64,000 bases of DNA, from positions 3,587,001 through 3,651,000 of the forward strand of contig JAUPFP010000003.1 of assembly GCA_036925085.1 (NCBI GenBank), read 5' to 3'. A program made the position numbers and the translations under genes. Below the pieces are notes generated by a model, which had not been told where the DNA came from, made no database searches, and was given only the letters and a program-made list of their open reading frames with translations. Source of the DNA: Brachycybe producta (taxonomy: Eukaryota; Arthropoda; Diplopoda; Playtdesmida; Andrognathidae). Shown here piece after piece: positions 46,101 through 58,600 of the stretch. The first letter of the stretch is position 1; each line of letters opens with the position of its first letter.

Positions 46101-47187
46101 GAGAGGCAAAGTCAGACCGATCTGTTTAAGCATCTGTGACGTCATACTGACGTCAAATGGCCTCTAATGGATAAATATAAAATGGTACTTTTCATTATCT
46201 ACCGCAACAATGCACCGATCACATTTGATATTTCCTGACGTAATTAGGTTACAGGTAATCAAAGCATCGATTTCATAATTCCAGCCAATCCTTTCTATAG
46301 AGATCACAGCGCGCCATGCGAGAGTACCGCGCAACACTTCCTATGCACTTGAAATTCTGCACCTTTTTAGATTAAAATGGCTAAAAACAGTCAAAATCAT
46401 ATGAAATGATAGTTTCAAGTAACGAAATCAAAGCGTCTTTATTAAATATAAGCCTTTTGTTACCTGGTTAACAGCTAAAAACACCTTAAATCGTTGCAAA
46501 AACGAGGAATACGAAAAGAGTTAGTTGCCGGCGTAAAGTGATTTAATGACGTCATAATAGAAAAATAACACGGGACAACTCCTATACCTCTTGTATGTTC
46601 TATAGGTGAAGCGCTATTGTAGCCAAGTCAATAAGCTGTATATTTCTATACAGTTATGATAGTTGTTTTGGATTTAATTATGTTATTACTATTGTTACTT
46701 AAATTAAACAGCCTTTTTCACATGCATTTTACAAATAAAAATTATCATTTTACTTGAATGAGTAGTTTTTGAATGAACAAATAAACAATTAATGGAGATA
46801 AAGTTTTCTGACACAATGTACTATATTTGATGCAAATTCAGACAAGGTGTTATACAAATATGGCGTCTTTTATACTGACATTTGAATAGTAAGCACCATA
46901 TTAGTTTACCCCTAACATTAACTTAGCTGTTATTAGGTCACCCTTCAAATTTATTGAAAGGATGTCAGCTGATGTCTTTTATATTCGCTGTCGCGCTTAA
47001 CAAAATGTTAATCTGAGCGCCGTTGTAGCATCGTCTGCTATAGGACATTGAACGCCTACATCATATTCTCAAAGGAATTAACTTTTGTCAGTAATTTCAA
47101 TTTGTAAATAGTGAAATAATACAATGAAATAAGTTGTGTCGTCATTTGCAACAAAAACGATAAAATAAAAGAACAAAATCACATTTT
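46101..47187. other. MITE-poor stretch without a recognised gene
   Basis: Complex single-copy-looking sequence with TGACGTCA-like sites (46136-46156, 46547) but no exon recognised. May hold untranslated or regulatory sequence for the neighbouring minus-strand genes. Confidence 0.35.
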
Positions 47188-47193
47188 TTTATT
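47188..47193 (-). terminator. Poly(A) signal of the STPR gene
   Basis: AATAAA on the minus strand, about 50 nt downstream of the TGA at 47244. Confidence 0.45.
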
Positions 47194-47243
47194 GATTAAA
47201 ACACATTTCCAGAATTATTTTCACTTATTTATCGACTTCAATC

Positions 47244-47783
47244 TCAACTCTTATAATTATAAATGTCACAAACTTGTAACGCAGCTAAAGTTGCAATTTC
47301 ATAACTACTTGCATACTCGTGCGAAGGACCCACAATTCCAAATCTTTGCCGTTCATCGTGTCTAATCATTCTTTCGATGCTGTGTCTTTGTATTTCAGGG
47401 TCTTGTTTAGGTTGTTTTCTTTGTCGTGCTCGTTCTGCTGCTCTGGCTAACCGTTCTCGCTTTTCTTCGGGTGATTCTAACATCCTACGAATTGCTCGCC
47501 GTTCTGCTTCTCTCTGACACCTTGCTGCTCGTTTTTCAGCTGATTCATGTCTCAAACGTTCACGTTTCTGTTCGGCGTTCCTTTTTCTTCTAGCGATTCT
47601 TTCTTCGGGAGTTTCCTGTTGTCTTTTAACTCTTTGCTGCTCGGCGTTTCTTCTTCTTCTCTCAGCTTTTTCTTCATCGGTTTCACTTCGTATTCGTTGT
47701 CTACGACGTTCTGCGTTTCTACGACGTCTTGCGAGTAATTCTTCGTCAGTTTCTTGCATTTTTGTAATCCTATTTGATGCCAT
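47244..47783 (-). CDS. STPR-domain protein (FMBP-1-like 23-residue repeats)
   Basis: Single-exon reading frame of 179 aa. After a short leader (MASNRITKMQ) come five tandem 23-residue repeats, each starting E-[TS]-x-E-[EK] and containing RRxRNAExRRxR-like basic helices. This is the score-and-three amino-acid peptide repeat (STPR), known from silkworm fibroin-modulator-binding protein 1, where it binds AT-rich DNA as a helical array. The tail contains HSIERMIRHDERQRFGI and a Tyr/Ala-rich end with no recognised domain; no zinc finger is seen, unlike some vertebrate STPR proteins. The protein is strongly basic and charged, so nuclear localisation is likely (inference). A TTTATT (AATAAA on the minus strand) at 47188-47193 is a good poly(A) signal about 50 nt past the stop. 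Upstream leader exons are not identified. Start is the first ATG of the frame. Confidence 0.8.
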   Translation of the reverse strand: MASNRITKMQETDEELLARRRRNAERRRQRIRSETDEEKAERRRRNAEQQRVKRQQETPEERIARRKRNAEQKRERLRHESAEKRAARCQREAERRAIRRMLESPEEKRERLARAAERARQRKQPKQDPEIQRHSIERMIRHDERQRFGIVGPSHEYASSYEIATLAALQVCDIYNYKS

Positions 47784-49009
47784 TCTACATTATAAACCAC
47801 TTATAAGTTCATAACTAATATAAATCCACTCTTGTGTATTATTTTCAGATGTTAAGTATTTAGTCCTGAAAGCATAGATTGAAACCTTTAATTGATTCTC
47901 TCAATGATTATAATGATTCCAAAGCATATTTTAGAAAATACTTACTTGTTTATAACATCAGAAGTTTCAAAATGCAATTAGAATATTTCTGAATATTACT
48001 AAGATCATTAAATTTTTTTAAAAATTCACAAAAACAACGATAATTTACCTTCAAAGTCCCAAAAACTATATTTGATAATACAACTTCCGCATAGATAAGG
48101 TTAATCAATAAATAACAAATGTATAACGTCATATGTTTGAAGCTTTTAAATGCATACTCGCGAATGTACAAATATGGAGTTTTTGCATTCTAATAACCAA
48201 CGACCAAACGGCCATCTTCGTACACTCCAGTTGCTTCAAAATAAGACTACAGGGTGTGTGCTCGTGCCTTCGTTTAATCTATGACAATCGCTGATATTTT
48301 TGTTGCGTGATAATCACACTTTACGCAAAAAATAAGTGATATAAAGTAAGAAAACTAGTGTTTATACGTCAGTTTATTCATGGTTAGCGATATTTATGAT
48401 TTCTAAGTTTGTAAAACATTAAAAACTACTTTCTTTAGATACTACAGTAACTTCCGTATATAAATATCCATCAGAGCAAAATAGGTTTCATTATAAGTGC
48501 TTTAAATAGATTAATCAGAGTAATCGACTCTATCCGTAAATTTCTAAATCAATAACTGGCGGCGGTTCGCCTTTAAAGTGAACAACTTATTGTCGGATTG
48601 AAATTCTAATTAAAAGAAGATTGTGTAAAAAAATTAACAATTTATTAAAAATGCAAAACATAAAAAATATTTCTTAATAACACTTTTTAAAATGATAAAA
48701 AAACAATTTTTTTCTCTAAATGGCGTAACATAGCCGCGTCAAGTAAACTTTGTCGGCGGCGACTAATTTGTGAGTTTATCGGCGACCTTTTTTTATTGTA
48801 GTTACTTTTTATGTGTTACTCCGCTAATCAATAAGCGCGTGCAGAGTTGCTAAAATTTGTTTAAAAAGTGCAATTCGCGTTTTAAAAGTGCAAAAACGAC
48901 GTAATTTCATATTAGTTGTAATATGACTGAGCTTTAATAAGATAATTTGAGATATTTTAAGATCTCAGCGTAGTTTTTTCTGACAGTTGTAGTCTTGTAA
49001 CGTAATCAG
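47784..49009. other. MITE-poor stretch between the divergent STPR and PHF21A-like genes
   Basis: No coding exon recognised. Probably contains the STPR gene leader/promoter and distal promoter sequence of the PHF21A-like gene. The minus ORF at 47950-48171 has no homology. Confidence 0.35.
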
Positions 49010-49686
49010 GTGGGTATCCGTTTGATCTCTTGCCGCATTGACAACCATAAGGATCCGGGTATTTTTTGGCGCGAGGTTGAGCGGAACTTTTTCACTGCAC
49101 CCGTGTATACATCCGCATTACTATCAAATAGAGAGATAGAGAGAAAGTCTTTTAGAGAGGGGGGAGGTGTGTGTGTGTGGGTCGGTTGGAGAGTATGGAG
49201 AGAGTTGTTATGAGGTGGAAAATGGGTTTCGAGCTAACTGTAAGTGCAAATTGATTGCAAAGATGGCTTCAACTAACTTTTAAAGTTATTTAACGGTGCT
49301 TACATTGGAATACGAGTGTTTATGAACTGATCGAAGTGATTTGGTTTTGTTTTAAAGAGACTAATACACCAAAAAAAATAGAACGGGTTGGACTATGGTG
49401 GTGATTTCAGGGTGTTTAGGGGTGAGCTCCTTTTGCCCCGAACTACATTTCTTCACTTTTCATCATTAAAAGGCCCCCTCCCCCTCTCGTGTGTTGTCTC
49501 GTGCCGCGGGACCCGCCGTTGTCGAGCACGCGCGCCGTGCGCGCTGTTCTTGAAGGGGTCTCGACGGAAGAGAGAGAGCGAGAGAGGGTTCGAGAGTAGA
49601 AAGTACGATCTAAATCAAGTTCTTTTTACGCGTTTTCAGTCACTAAATTACTAGTAAAAAGTCTGAAAATCAATAAAGTAACTACT
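49010..49686 (+). promoter_or_regulatory. Presumed promoter/5'UTR of the PHF21A-like gene
   Basis: Sequence just upstream of ATG 49687 is the most CpG-rich non-coding stretch in the window (about 49480-49600, including GCACGCGCGCCGTGCGCGC), followed by a GA-rich tract. No TATA box is evident. MITEs are absent. This fits a CpG-rich initiator-type promoter and leader; the start site is not determined. Confidence 0.4.
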
Positions 49687-52600
49687 ATGGAACTTCAGAA
49701 TCTTGATCAACAACTGAAAGTGGCCATACAAAATCACCAGGTAGAAAAAAAAATAGTCTTGTTATTGTTAGTAAGTTGTGAGTGGTTGTTGTTTACCAGA
49801 TATGTCAGATCTAGCTCTTTTTGATCTGATATTTTGAAAGTCGTAAAAGTGAGATAAGTGTTTTTTTTTTTTAGATAGTTAAGATCTAACTCCTTTCACT
49901 CTTTAGTAAAACTTTGTTTATTGTTACTTAACGAGAACTTTACGTTTTTAGAGCTAGCTCTTTTTGCTCTTTAGTTATAAATTCATTTGAAACTTTCAGT
50001 GAGCATAAAGGTAGGAATTTTTATTGATGTTTTTGAAGCACAATGGTTAAGAGTGCTTTAGAAACAGGTGATGCGAATGGCCTAATATGGCGCCTGCATT
50101 ACGTAATTAACCGGATATTCCGTTATTCATTGCTGTTACGTCAAGACGGTATATGTTTTTATCGTGGGACGTCATTCAGTTGCATAAATCGATGAATAAC
50201 GGAATGTACATATACATGTTAATTGTACCGTGATGGTTCGTGCGTGTTGCTTCAAATATTTGACGTCATGTCACCACCTTATTAACTATTATAATATGCA
50301 AAGTGGCTTTTGAATGATGTTCAACATCAAGGATGAAACTTAGTACTTGGAACTTCAAAGTGTTATTTTGAAGAAGAAAAAACCAGGGTAACAACATCAC
50401 TTTATATGTTGGAACCCTGCTTAAAGGCTTCAAGTTACTAAGTGTTTTTCTTGAATGTTTACCATAATATTGTATGTGACAATTTGAAGCATAGAAAGAG
50501 CGGATGAGCGCTATAGATAATAGATAGACGAAAGAGGGGGGTAAACTAATATGGCGGTTCTCTTACATTTTGTGCTGTGGGACGACACATGGAGCAAACT
50601 CGTACCGTATGACAAGCAAATGGGGGAGGGGCGACATTGGGGTGTGATTTTCGTGCGGTATGGCAAGCTGTTTTAGTTTTTATCTTCGTTTTACTGGATT
50701 TTCTGATTTTAATTTTATTCTGTGAATCAAGTAGAACGCGGATAAAACATTAAAATGGGTTTCCGTACATACGATCTGTTGTGAATCTTTGTAAATCTTA
50801 GTGAATCTCGTACATGATTATCTTCTTTGTCGTCCCTCTTAACTAAACGTGAATGGCGCCATTTTAGTATTCTTTATTTGCTTCAATTATGTGACGTTAT
50901 GTCACATTGTCATTGTGATTGAATTAACTTGTAAAGAGCGCCCAGATTTCGCTCCTTTCAATCTCTTTTTTGTTCGCTCTTTTTGCTCTTTTTAATCAAT
51001 TTCCTTAGAGACTTCTATTGAGTTATTTATGAATCCGTGTTTACAATTTGAAAACGGATCGCGCTCTTTTTGTGGATGAGTTTTTACTCTTTTTTTTAAG
51101 GTTTGTTTTTGAAGAGTAGCGTTTTTTAATAAGAAAAAAATGACGGAACAGTTTGTTGTTTTCTTTCAGTTTTTTTTACGTGATGATTTTACTTCAAAAA
51201 ATCAATAACTTTAAACTTAATATTTAGTTTCAAAGACGTAATTTTATAACGTCTTTTAGCGGGTTTCTTTCTAGTTGGGACATAAAACAAAAAAAAAATC
51301 TTTTTCTTTCTATTGATTTTAGGAGACCCACCATTGTGCCGCAAGGGCCCCAATTGGGGTCGCGAGGCCCCCCTTATACTTTGAAAAAACTCATTTTTCT
51401 TGTGTTTTTTTATTATTATTTCTAAATGCCATTAGGTTTTGGTGACGAAAATGAAGACAGATCCTCAGGTTTGTCTCTTGTATTTAAGATTTTTTTTTTT
51501 AAAAAAAACTACAAAATAATTTTTTTCTATTTGTAATTCTTCGTTTTACCGCAGAATGGCGCTTTGCAAAAACAACTTCATGAATTGCAATCACAAATCA
51601 AGGGTTTAAGTGAAAAACAGGTAATTTGTGTTTATTAATTTTTAATATATGTGTATGTTTTTAAAAATACGAATCTCGTTTTTCTCTTTTGCGTATAACA
51701 ATGAGAAAAAAAAGAGGCTAAAATAACTCGCAACAGTTTTTGATAAATTCGCTTTTACTACTTTTATTTTATTATTGATTGTCCCAAATGCTACTTTGTG
51801 ACGTCACTTCATAGGAGTTTTATCTTCTTTTTCGCTCCCCCTTTAAATTGTTTTAGCCGGAGATATGCATTGTCGTCATTGGTCGATTATAACGAGACAC
51901 GTCATAATTTCTGTCAACCAATGATAACGATGTAGTTTCTTGTGTTTATTTCATTTCGTTGGAATGATCGAGATGTTTTTAGTTTGAAGAAGCCAATGAT
52001 TTTCAAGAATGAATCCTGTGTTTTATGCAATTTTTTTTTTGTGTGGTGACGTTGTTATATGGCTTAGCCAATGAAAATTAGGAGTTTTATTAAATTTTCG
52101 TGACGTAAGGAGTTGAATGAACCAATAGGATGTGAAGAATTATTCCTGTTTGCAAAATAAATACTGCGGATGAATGTAATGGCGCGTTATTTGAGTATTT
52201 AATTACCTTTGGAAAGACGGTATTAAATGAACAAAAAAACTTTAATGAGCAACATTTAATAAACTATTTTAAAAATTATTTAAACTAAATTAATGAAGTT
52301 AATGAGTTGTTTATAAACTTTTAACTAACTGGGTACTTTTTTATTTATAAACTTTTAAAAGTAACTGGTTACTTTTTTATTTATAAACCTTTAAAAGTAA
52401 CTGGTTACTTTTTTATTTATAAACCTTTAAAAGTAACTGGTTACTTTTTTATTTATAAACCTTTAAAAGTAACTGGTTACTTTTTTCATTTTTAAACCTT
52501 TAAAAGTAACTGGTTACTTTTTCATTTTTAAACCTTTAAAAGTAACTTGTTTTCTTTATAAACCTTTAAAAGTAACTGGTTACTTTTTTATTTCTAAACC

Positions 52601-55600
52601 TTTATAAGTAACTGGTTACTTTTTTCATTTCTGAACCTTTAAAAGTAACTGGTTAATTTTTTACTTAAGGTGGTTTTAAAGCACAAAAACGTCTTGAAAT
52701 CTGATTATTCTGATTTTTAGTTGTAAAATTAAAAACGGAAAATGTTTTATAAATTTGTTGGGTAGCTCAATCGTAATACGACTTAAGTGATTGAGGTACC
52801 CTTCTAGTTTCTAAGACACTTTCTAGTTTTTGTTTCCGAATTTTGCTCTTCTGAAATACAGAATAATCCAACTTGAAAAATCAGCTGTTTTTTTTATAAA
52901 AACCATCTTTTGAAACTTTTCTAATTCCCGTTTTCTCTTTTTATGTAATTGTGACATTCATAGAAACAAGTGGTCCAACAATTAAGAAAGGATTTAGAGA
53001 TTAAACAACAGGCGGCGGCCATTGTTGTGACGACAACAATAACGACAACAACGTTGTCAACCACCCAATCAACAAATAACATTACATTAGCTCCTCCTCC
53101 TACGACGACGACGACGTCACCAATGAACTTTCAGTCCAATAAAAATACTCAGAATCTCATTAAGGTGCTACCACAGGCACGTGCTCAGGTTTTGTATTTT
53201 GTTCTAGTTTTGAGAGGGGAGTGGGCGTGGCTTGAGTAGACAAAGTCAATTAGAAATCGGGACGAACAGAAGTTGGCTCCGCTCTTCTTATGACGAACGG
53301 CAACTTCTAATTGGTTTGTTGTGTGGTTCGACGTTGAAAAGGGCGGAGCATCTGATGTCAGACTACATAACCAGCCAATTAGAAGTTGCCAGTCGTCATA
53401 AAAAGGGCGGGGCCAACTTCTGTTCGTCCCGATTTCTAATTGGGTAGGCGTGGCTTAAACTTATTAAGGGTCGTGATCTTAATGAATGCACTTAGTCTAA
53501 GGTACAGGTAAGTAAAGACAGGGAGATACAGTCGTTTGCCCCGTCCCTTTTAGAAGGACCGACAACGTTTATTTGGTTTGTTGTGGTCTGACGTCACATG
53601 CCCCGCCCTTTTCAATTTCTAATTGGTTGATATCTTGTCTGCCGCTCATAAAAGGGCGGGGCAAACGACTGTATCCTTCTGTCTTTACATGCCTGTGTCA
53701 AAGGTAGCTTTAAGCTTTTGCATACATCTTTATGGATAGAATTATTAATGGTTTTTAAGTCAAAGCTAAGGCTAAACTCATCGTAGTTTTAACATGAAAC
53801 GTTCTATCAAAGTTCTTGAGTTTAGCACCACCTTTGACCAGGTTACGCCTTTTTAATACACTTTGAAGGGTACATAGAAGCATGACCAATGAAAACTTAA
53901 GAATTGGGTGAACTTAAGGTAACTGAATAAATATTTATTTTGTTTTTGTCCTCTCAGATGGCGCCACTGCTGCAGTGGCTATTATATTCTATAGGAGGTC
54001 TCCATCCATCCATTCGCGGTTTTGAGAAAATCCATATTTTTCAAGCGAGCGTTTTTCAGAAGAAACATTACGACAAAATTCAAAGTGTTTTAGAAACTAG
54101 AATAGTTGTTGATAATGCTAACTGTTTTTTTTTGATGATGATATCTTTCAAAATAAACTTTTTATGACAAGTTTTGAAAAAAGGCCGAAAATAGTTTTTC
54201 ATGAAATTTCAATGGAAAAACCAATAAAAACGGGTCATTTTTCAAATTGAACTATGAAATGTTTTATTTTTTAACATATTACCATGAAAAAACTTACAAC
54301 ATAATCTTTTACCATTCTAGTTTTGAAAACAATTTGTATTTTTTCGTAATGTTGTTTCTAAAAAAAAACGTTCACATTTTTTTTCTTCGCATTTTATAAA
54401 ATAAACATCTATGGAACATAGCATTAACCACTGCAGTGGCGCCGTCTGGATGGACAAAAGCAAAATAGATATATATTCAGCCACCTTAAGGACACACAGT
54501 TAGAAATAGGAGAGAACTTCTCCGCAACTTCTAATTGGTTGGTTATGTAGTCTGACGTCACATGCTCCGCCCCTTTTCAACGTTGAAACCACACAACAAA
54601 CCAATTAGAAGTTGCCGGTCGTCATAAAAAGGGCGGAGCCAACTGAAGTTTTCTCCTATTTCTAACTGCCTGTTCTTAAGGTTGTTTTAAAATGTAAACG
54701 CCTATCGAACTCTTGATTATTCTTTCAGGTGTGTTTTAAAAAACTAGAAGGGTAATTCAATCATTCCAATGTTGAGATCTTTCAGTTAGTTTGAAAGTGA
54801 CCCAAATTTAAGCAGATATTTTTAAAAAAATTTCACAATAAAAAGTGTATTTTGAAAAAGATATCAACATAAAAATACCCTGAAGTGATTGAGAGCCACC
54901 CTTCTAGTTTCTAAAGCACTTTCTAGTTTCTAAAGCACTTTCTAGTTTCTAAAGCACTTTCTAGTTTCTAAAGCACTTTCTAGTTTCTTTTAATTTTACC
55001 TTTTCTGAAAGACAGGAATAATCAAGTGTTCGAAAAAATAATCAGCCGTTCATAAAAAAATGCTTGACGGCAGTATCACTGACTTCTATAATTCCTCGAT
55101 GTTTACAGAGTTCTCCTCTGTCACTAACCACGAAACGTCCAGAAGTGGTCGTACGTGGTCCCTCAAAAGGAATCACGGTTTCGGCTGCCATAATTCTTCC
55201 TAATAAAGTAAGCATAAGTGCAGCAGCACCGACTACGGCTGTCGTCACTGCAAATGGCAACGGCAGCCACATTCGACCTCCACCTCCTCCTCTTACTCCA
55301 ACGCTTCTTTCCGTTCCGATTCCGCTAAATCCTTTACCACCTCCACCTCCTCCTCCTCCTCTTCTTTCTAATCCGAATCCACCTCCTCACCTTCTCTCAA
55401 TTACTTCTTCGGCCACCGTTTCGGCACCGACTATAATTCTAAGAGCCGTAAACTCCACTACGTCGTCTCCGTCTCCTCTGATCGTAACGAGTACTAACTC
55501 GGTAACTCCGATTCGAGTTCCGCAATATCCTCCCACGACGACAACGACGATAATAACCACGGGACGTAACGTAACGACAACCGCTTTCGTACATCTCAAT

Positions 55601-58600
55601 ACTCAGCGGTCGCCGTTGGTTACGAGTCTTGCTGCGTCTGCGACTACTACGGCAACGGCGACAACTCCGATAACTTTCGTGGCTGCAGCTGCTGCTTCTC
55701 TTCCCGTTCTTCTTCCATCCAAACCTTTAACATCGTCTTCACCTTCTTCTTCTTCTTCACTTCTTCCTCTTTCGCTTCCTTCGACAACTCCGCTTCTGCT
55801 CACTTCTATCGCTGCTTCGCCGACTCCTCTTATTCTTCTTCCGTCTACTACGGCTCTTCCTGTTCTCGTTTCTACTCCTGCTCCTCCCCATCCTCCTCCT
55901 CCTCCTTCTTCTAATTCTTCTCTTCCGTCGAACGAGACGAAACGGAGTCTCGAGGAAACACCGATGACACCGTGTCTCGAACCTAAACTTACTGATGCTG
56001 ACTCAATGGTATCTTCTTTTGTCTTTCTAATTTATTTTACATTTTTTTCTCGATTTTTTTTTTGTTTTCTTAAAACCCTTGATTAACGTTTTATCATTAA
56101 AAAAAGATGTCGTTATTTGAATTTTTTTGCTTTTTCTTCTTTCTAAATTCATTGCTTTTCGTGTTTCTTCTGTGTTCGTAGAAATCGAACTTTATGGCAG
56201 CTCTTGGTCTCATCACTCACGATACTTTGACGGAACTTCAGAGTCGAAGGTCGGAAAGGAAGAGACGTACGACTGCGAATCCGCAGTTCAGCTACGGCGG
56301 AAATTGGGAACATCCCGATGTAATTATTGACGTTTTAAAAAGATCTCGAACGTCAAATCGAAATGGTTGAAAGTCAAGAATGGAAAAAAAGTCAAAAATA
56401 TTGTAAAATCTTGAAATGTCTTCTAAAAGATCCTTTTTGTAAAATGTAGGAAGTGACTTAAGGTGGCTTTGTATATATTTATTTTGTTTTTGTTCTCTCA
56501 GATGGCGCCACTGCAGGGACTAGTATGTTATATAAGAAGTCTCTTCCTTTCACGTGCGATTTTGAGAAAATTTCTATTTTTCAAGCGAACATTTTTCAGA
56601 AGAAACATTACGAAACAATTTCAAAGTGTTTTAGAAACTAGAATAGTTGGTTATAATGCTAAAAGTGTTTTCACAATGATATCGTTCAAAATAAACTTTT
56701 TATGACGGTTTGAAAAAAAGGCTGAAAATAGTTTTTCATGACATTTCAATGGAAAAACCCCAAAAAGCGGGTTATTTTTCAAACTGAACTATAAAATCGT
56801 TTATTTTTTAAGATATTGTCATGAAAAACCTTTTAGCATAATCTTACCATTCTAGTTTTGAAGAAAATCTCTACTCTTGACTATCGGCTTTTCTCTTCGC
56901 AAAAAAAGACAAGATTTCTAATGTTAAAAAAAAAACCTTTTCAGAGAAAATGCAATACGAACTATTTGTCCGGATCGTTGCCACCCGGATTCAAGAGGCC
57001 ACGAGGTTGCGAGAGTTTCGGTTCCTTTCTTCTTAACGCGGTTATATTTCACCGGTCATTTGAATGACGTTTATATATTTTTTTATTTATTTGGAAAAGG
57101 GCGTCCGAGGATAGGATCGAGTACGACGCAGACAGGAAGTCGACCGTCCACACCCGAAGATATTCTACGTAACGGAACGCTTAACGGACTTCAGTCTTTA
57201 TGTAACGGGATTCTAGTGGTAAGGATAAGGATAAGGAACCTTGTAAGCGAATGACGATCGTTAAGTGTTTTTTCTTTATGGTTTCTCCAGAAGGATTCCG
57301 ATTGTTGTGTCATCTGTCGCGAGAAGGGTAACGAAGACGTTCAGTTGGTTTGCGATAATTGTTCTCACGCTTATCACAGAAGATGTCTGAATTCTCAAAC
57401 GAAAGACACGAATGAACAGAACGAGACGGAAGAATCTCGCCTACAAGATTTAGAAGGAGGAGGAGGAAAATCTTGGAATTGTCCAAAGTGTCTGGTAGGT
57501 TTTATTAAGGGTAAGGTGAAATTCGTTTTACGCAAAAAACTGTTAACAAATATTTTCATTCTCTTTCGTTGGACTAACGATAAAAAATATTCCTTTGAAC
57601 ACGAAAAATTTGACAACAGAAAATATATTTTCGGTCCCGTTTATTTAAATAGCCATAAAGATTATTTTAAGGTGGCGGAATAGATATTTATTTTGTTTTT
57701 ATCCTATTAGATGGCGCCACTGCAGTGGCTAGTATGATCTACATTATAGAAGGTCTCTTCCAAGTTTATATTTTTCAAGCGAACGTTTTTCAGAAGAAAC
57801 ATTACGGGGGAAAAATAAATCGAAGTGTTTTAGAAACTAGAATAGTTGGTGATAATGCTAAAAGTGTTTTCACGATGATATCGTTCAAAATAAACTTTTT
57901 ATGACGGTTTGAAAAAAAAAGGCCGAAAATTGTTTTTTCAATGAAATTTCAATGGAAAAAAAAAACGAAAACGGGTCATTTTCAAACTGAACTAAAAAAA
58001 ATGTTTACTTTTTAAGATATTGCCATTGAATAAACGTTTAGCATAATTTTTTACCTTTCTATGTTTGAAATCAATTTGAATATTTTCGTAATGTTTATGT
58101 AAAAAGTAGAGGTGGGACGAATAATGAATTTTCTTGAATCCGAATCCTAAAAGGTTCTCGAATCCGAATCCTAAAAGGTTCTCGAATCCGAATCCTAAAA
58201 GGTGCTCGAATCCGAATCCTAAAAGGTGATCGAATCCGAATCCTAAAAGGTTCTCGAATCCGAATCCTAAAAGGTTCTCGAATCCGAATCCTAAAAGGTT
58301 CTCGAATCCGAATCCTAAAAGGTTCTCGAATCCGAATCCTAAAAGGTTCTCGAATCTGAATCTGAATCCGAATCCTAAAAGGTGCTCGAATCTGAATCTG
58401 AATCCGAATCCTAAAAGGTGCTCGAATCTGAATCTGAATCCGAATCCTAAAAGGTGCTCGAATCTGAATCCGAATCCTAAAAGGTGCTCGAATCTGAATC
58501 TGAATCCTAAAAGGTGCTCGAATCTGAATCTGAATCCGAATCCTAAAAGGTGCTCGAATCTGAATCCGAATCCTAAAAGGTGCTCGAATCTGAATCTGAA

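Noticed and set aside
47547-47800. Other-frame ORFs over the STPR gene
   Set aside because: The STPR frame alone shows periodic 23-residue repeats; the others are shadows.
55387-55803. Minus-strand ORFs rich in Val/Glu
   Set aside because: Antisense shadows of the Pro/Ser/Thr-rich PHF21A-like exon.
57495-57683. Extension of the PHD exon into the intron
   Set aside because: GTAGGT donor right after CPKCL, and the known domain order resumes at 59411; the extension has no homology.
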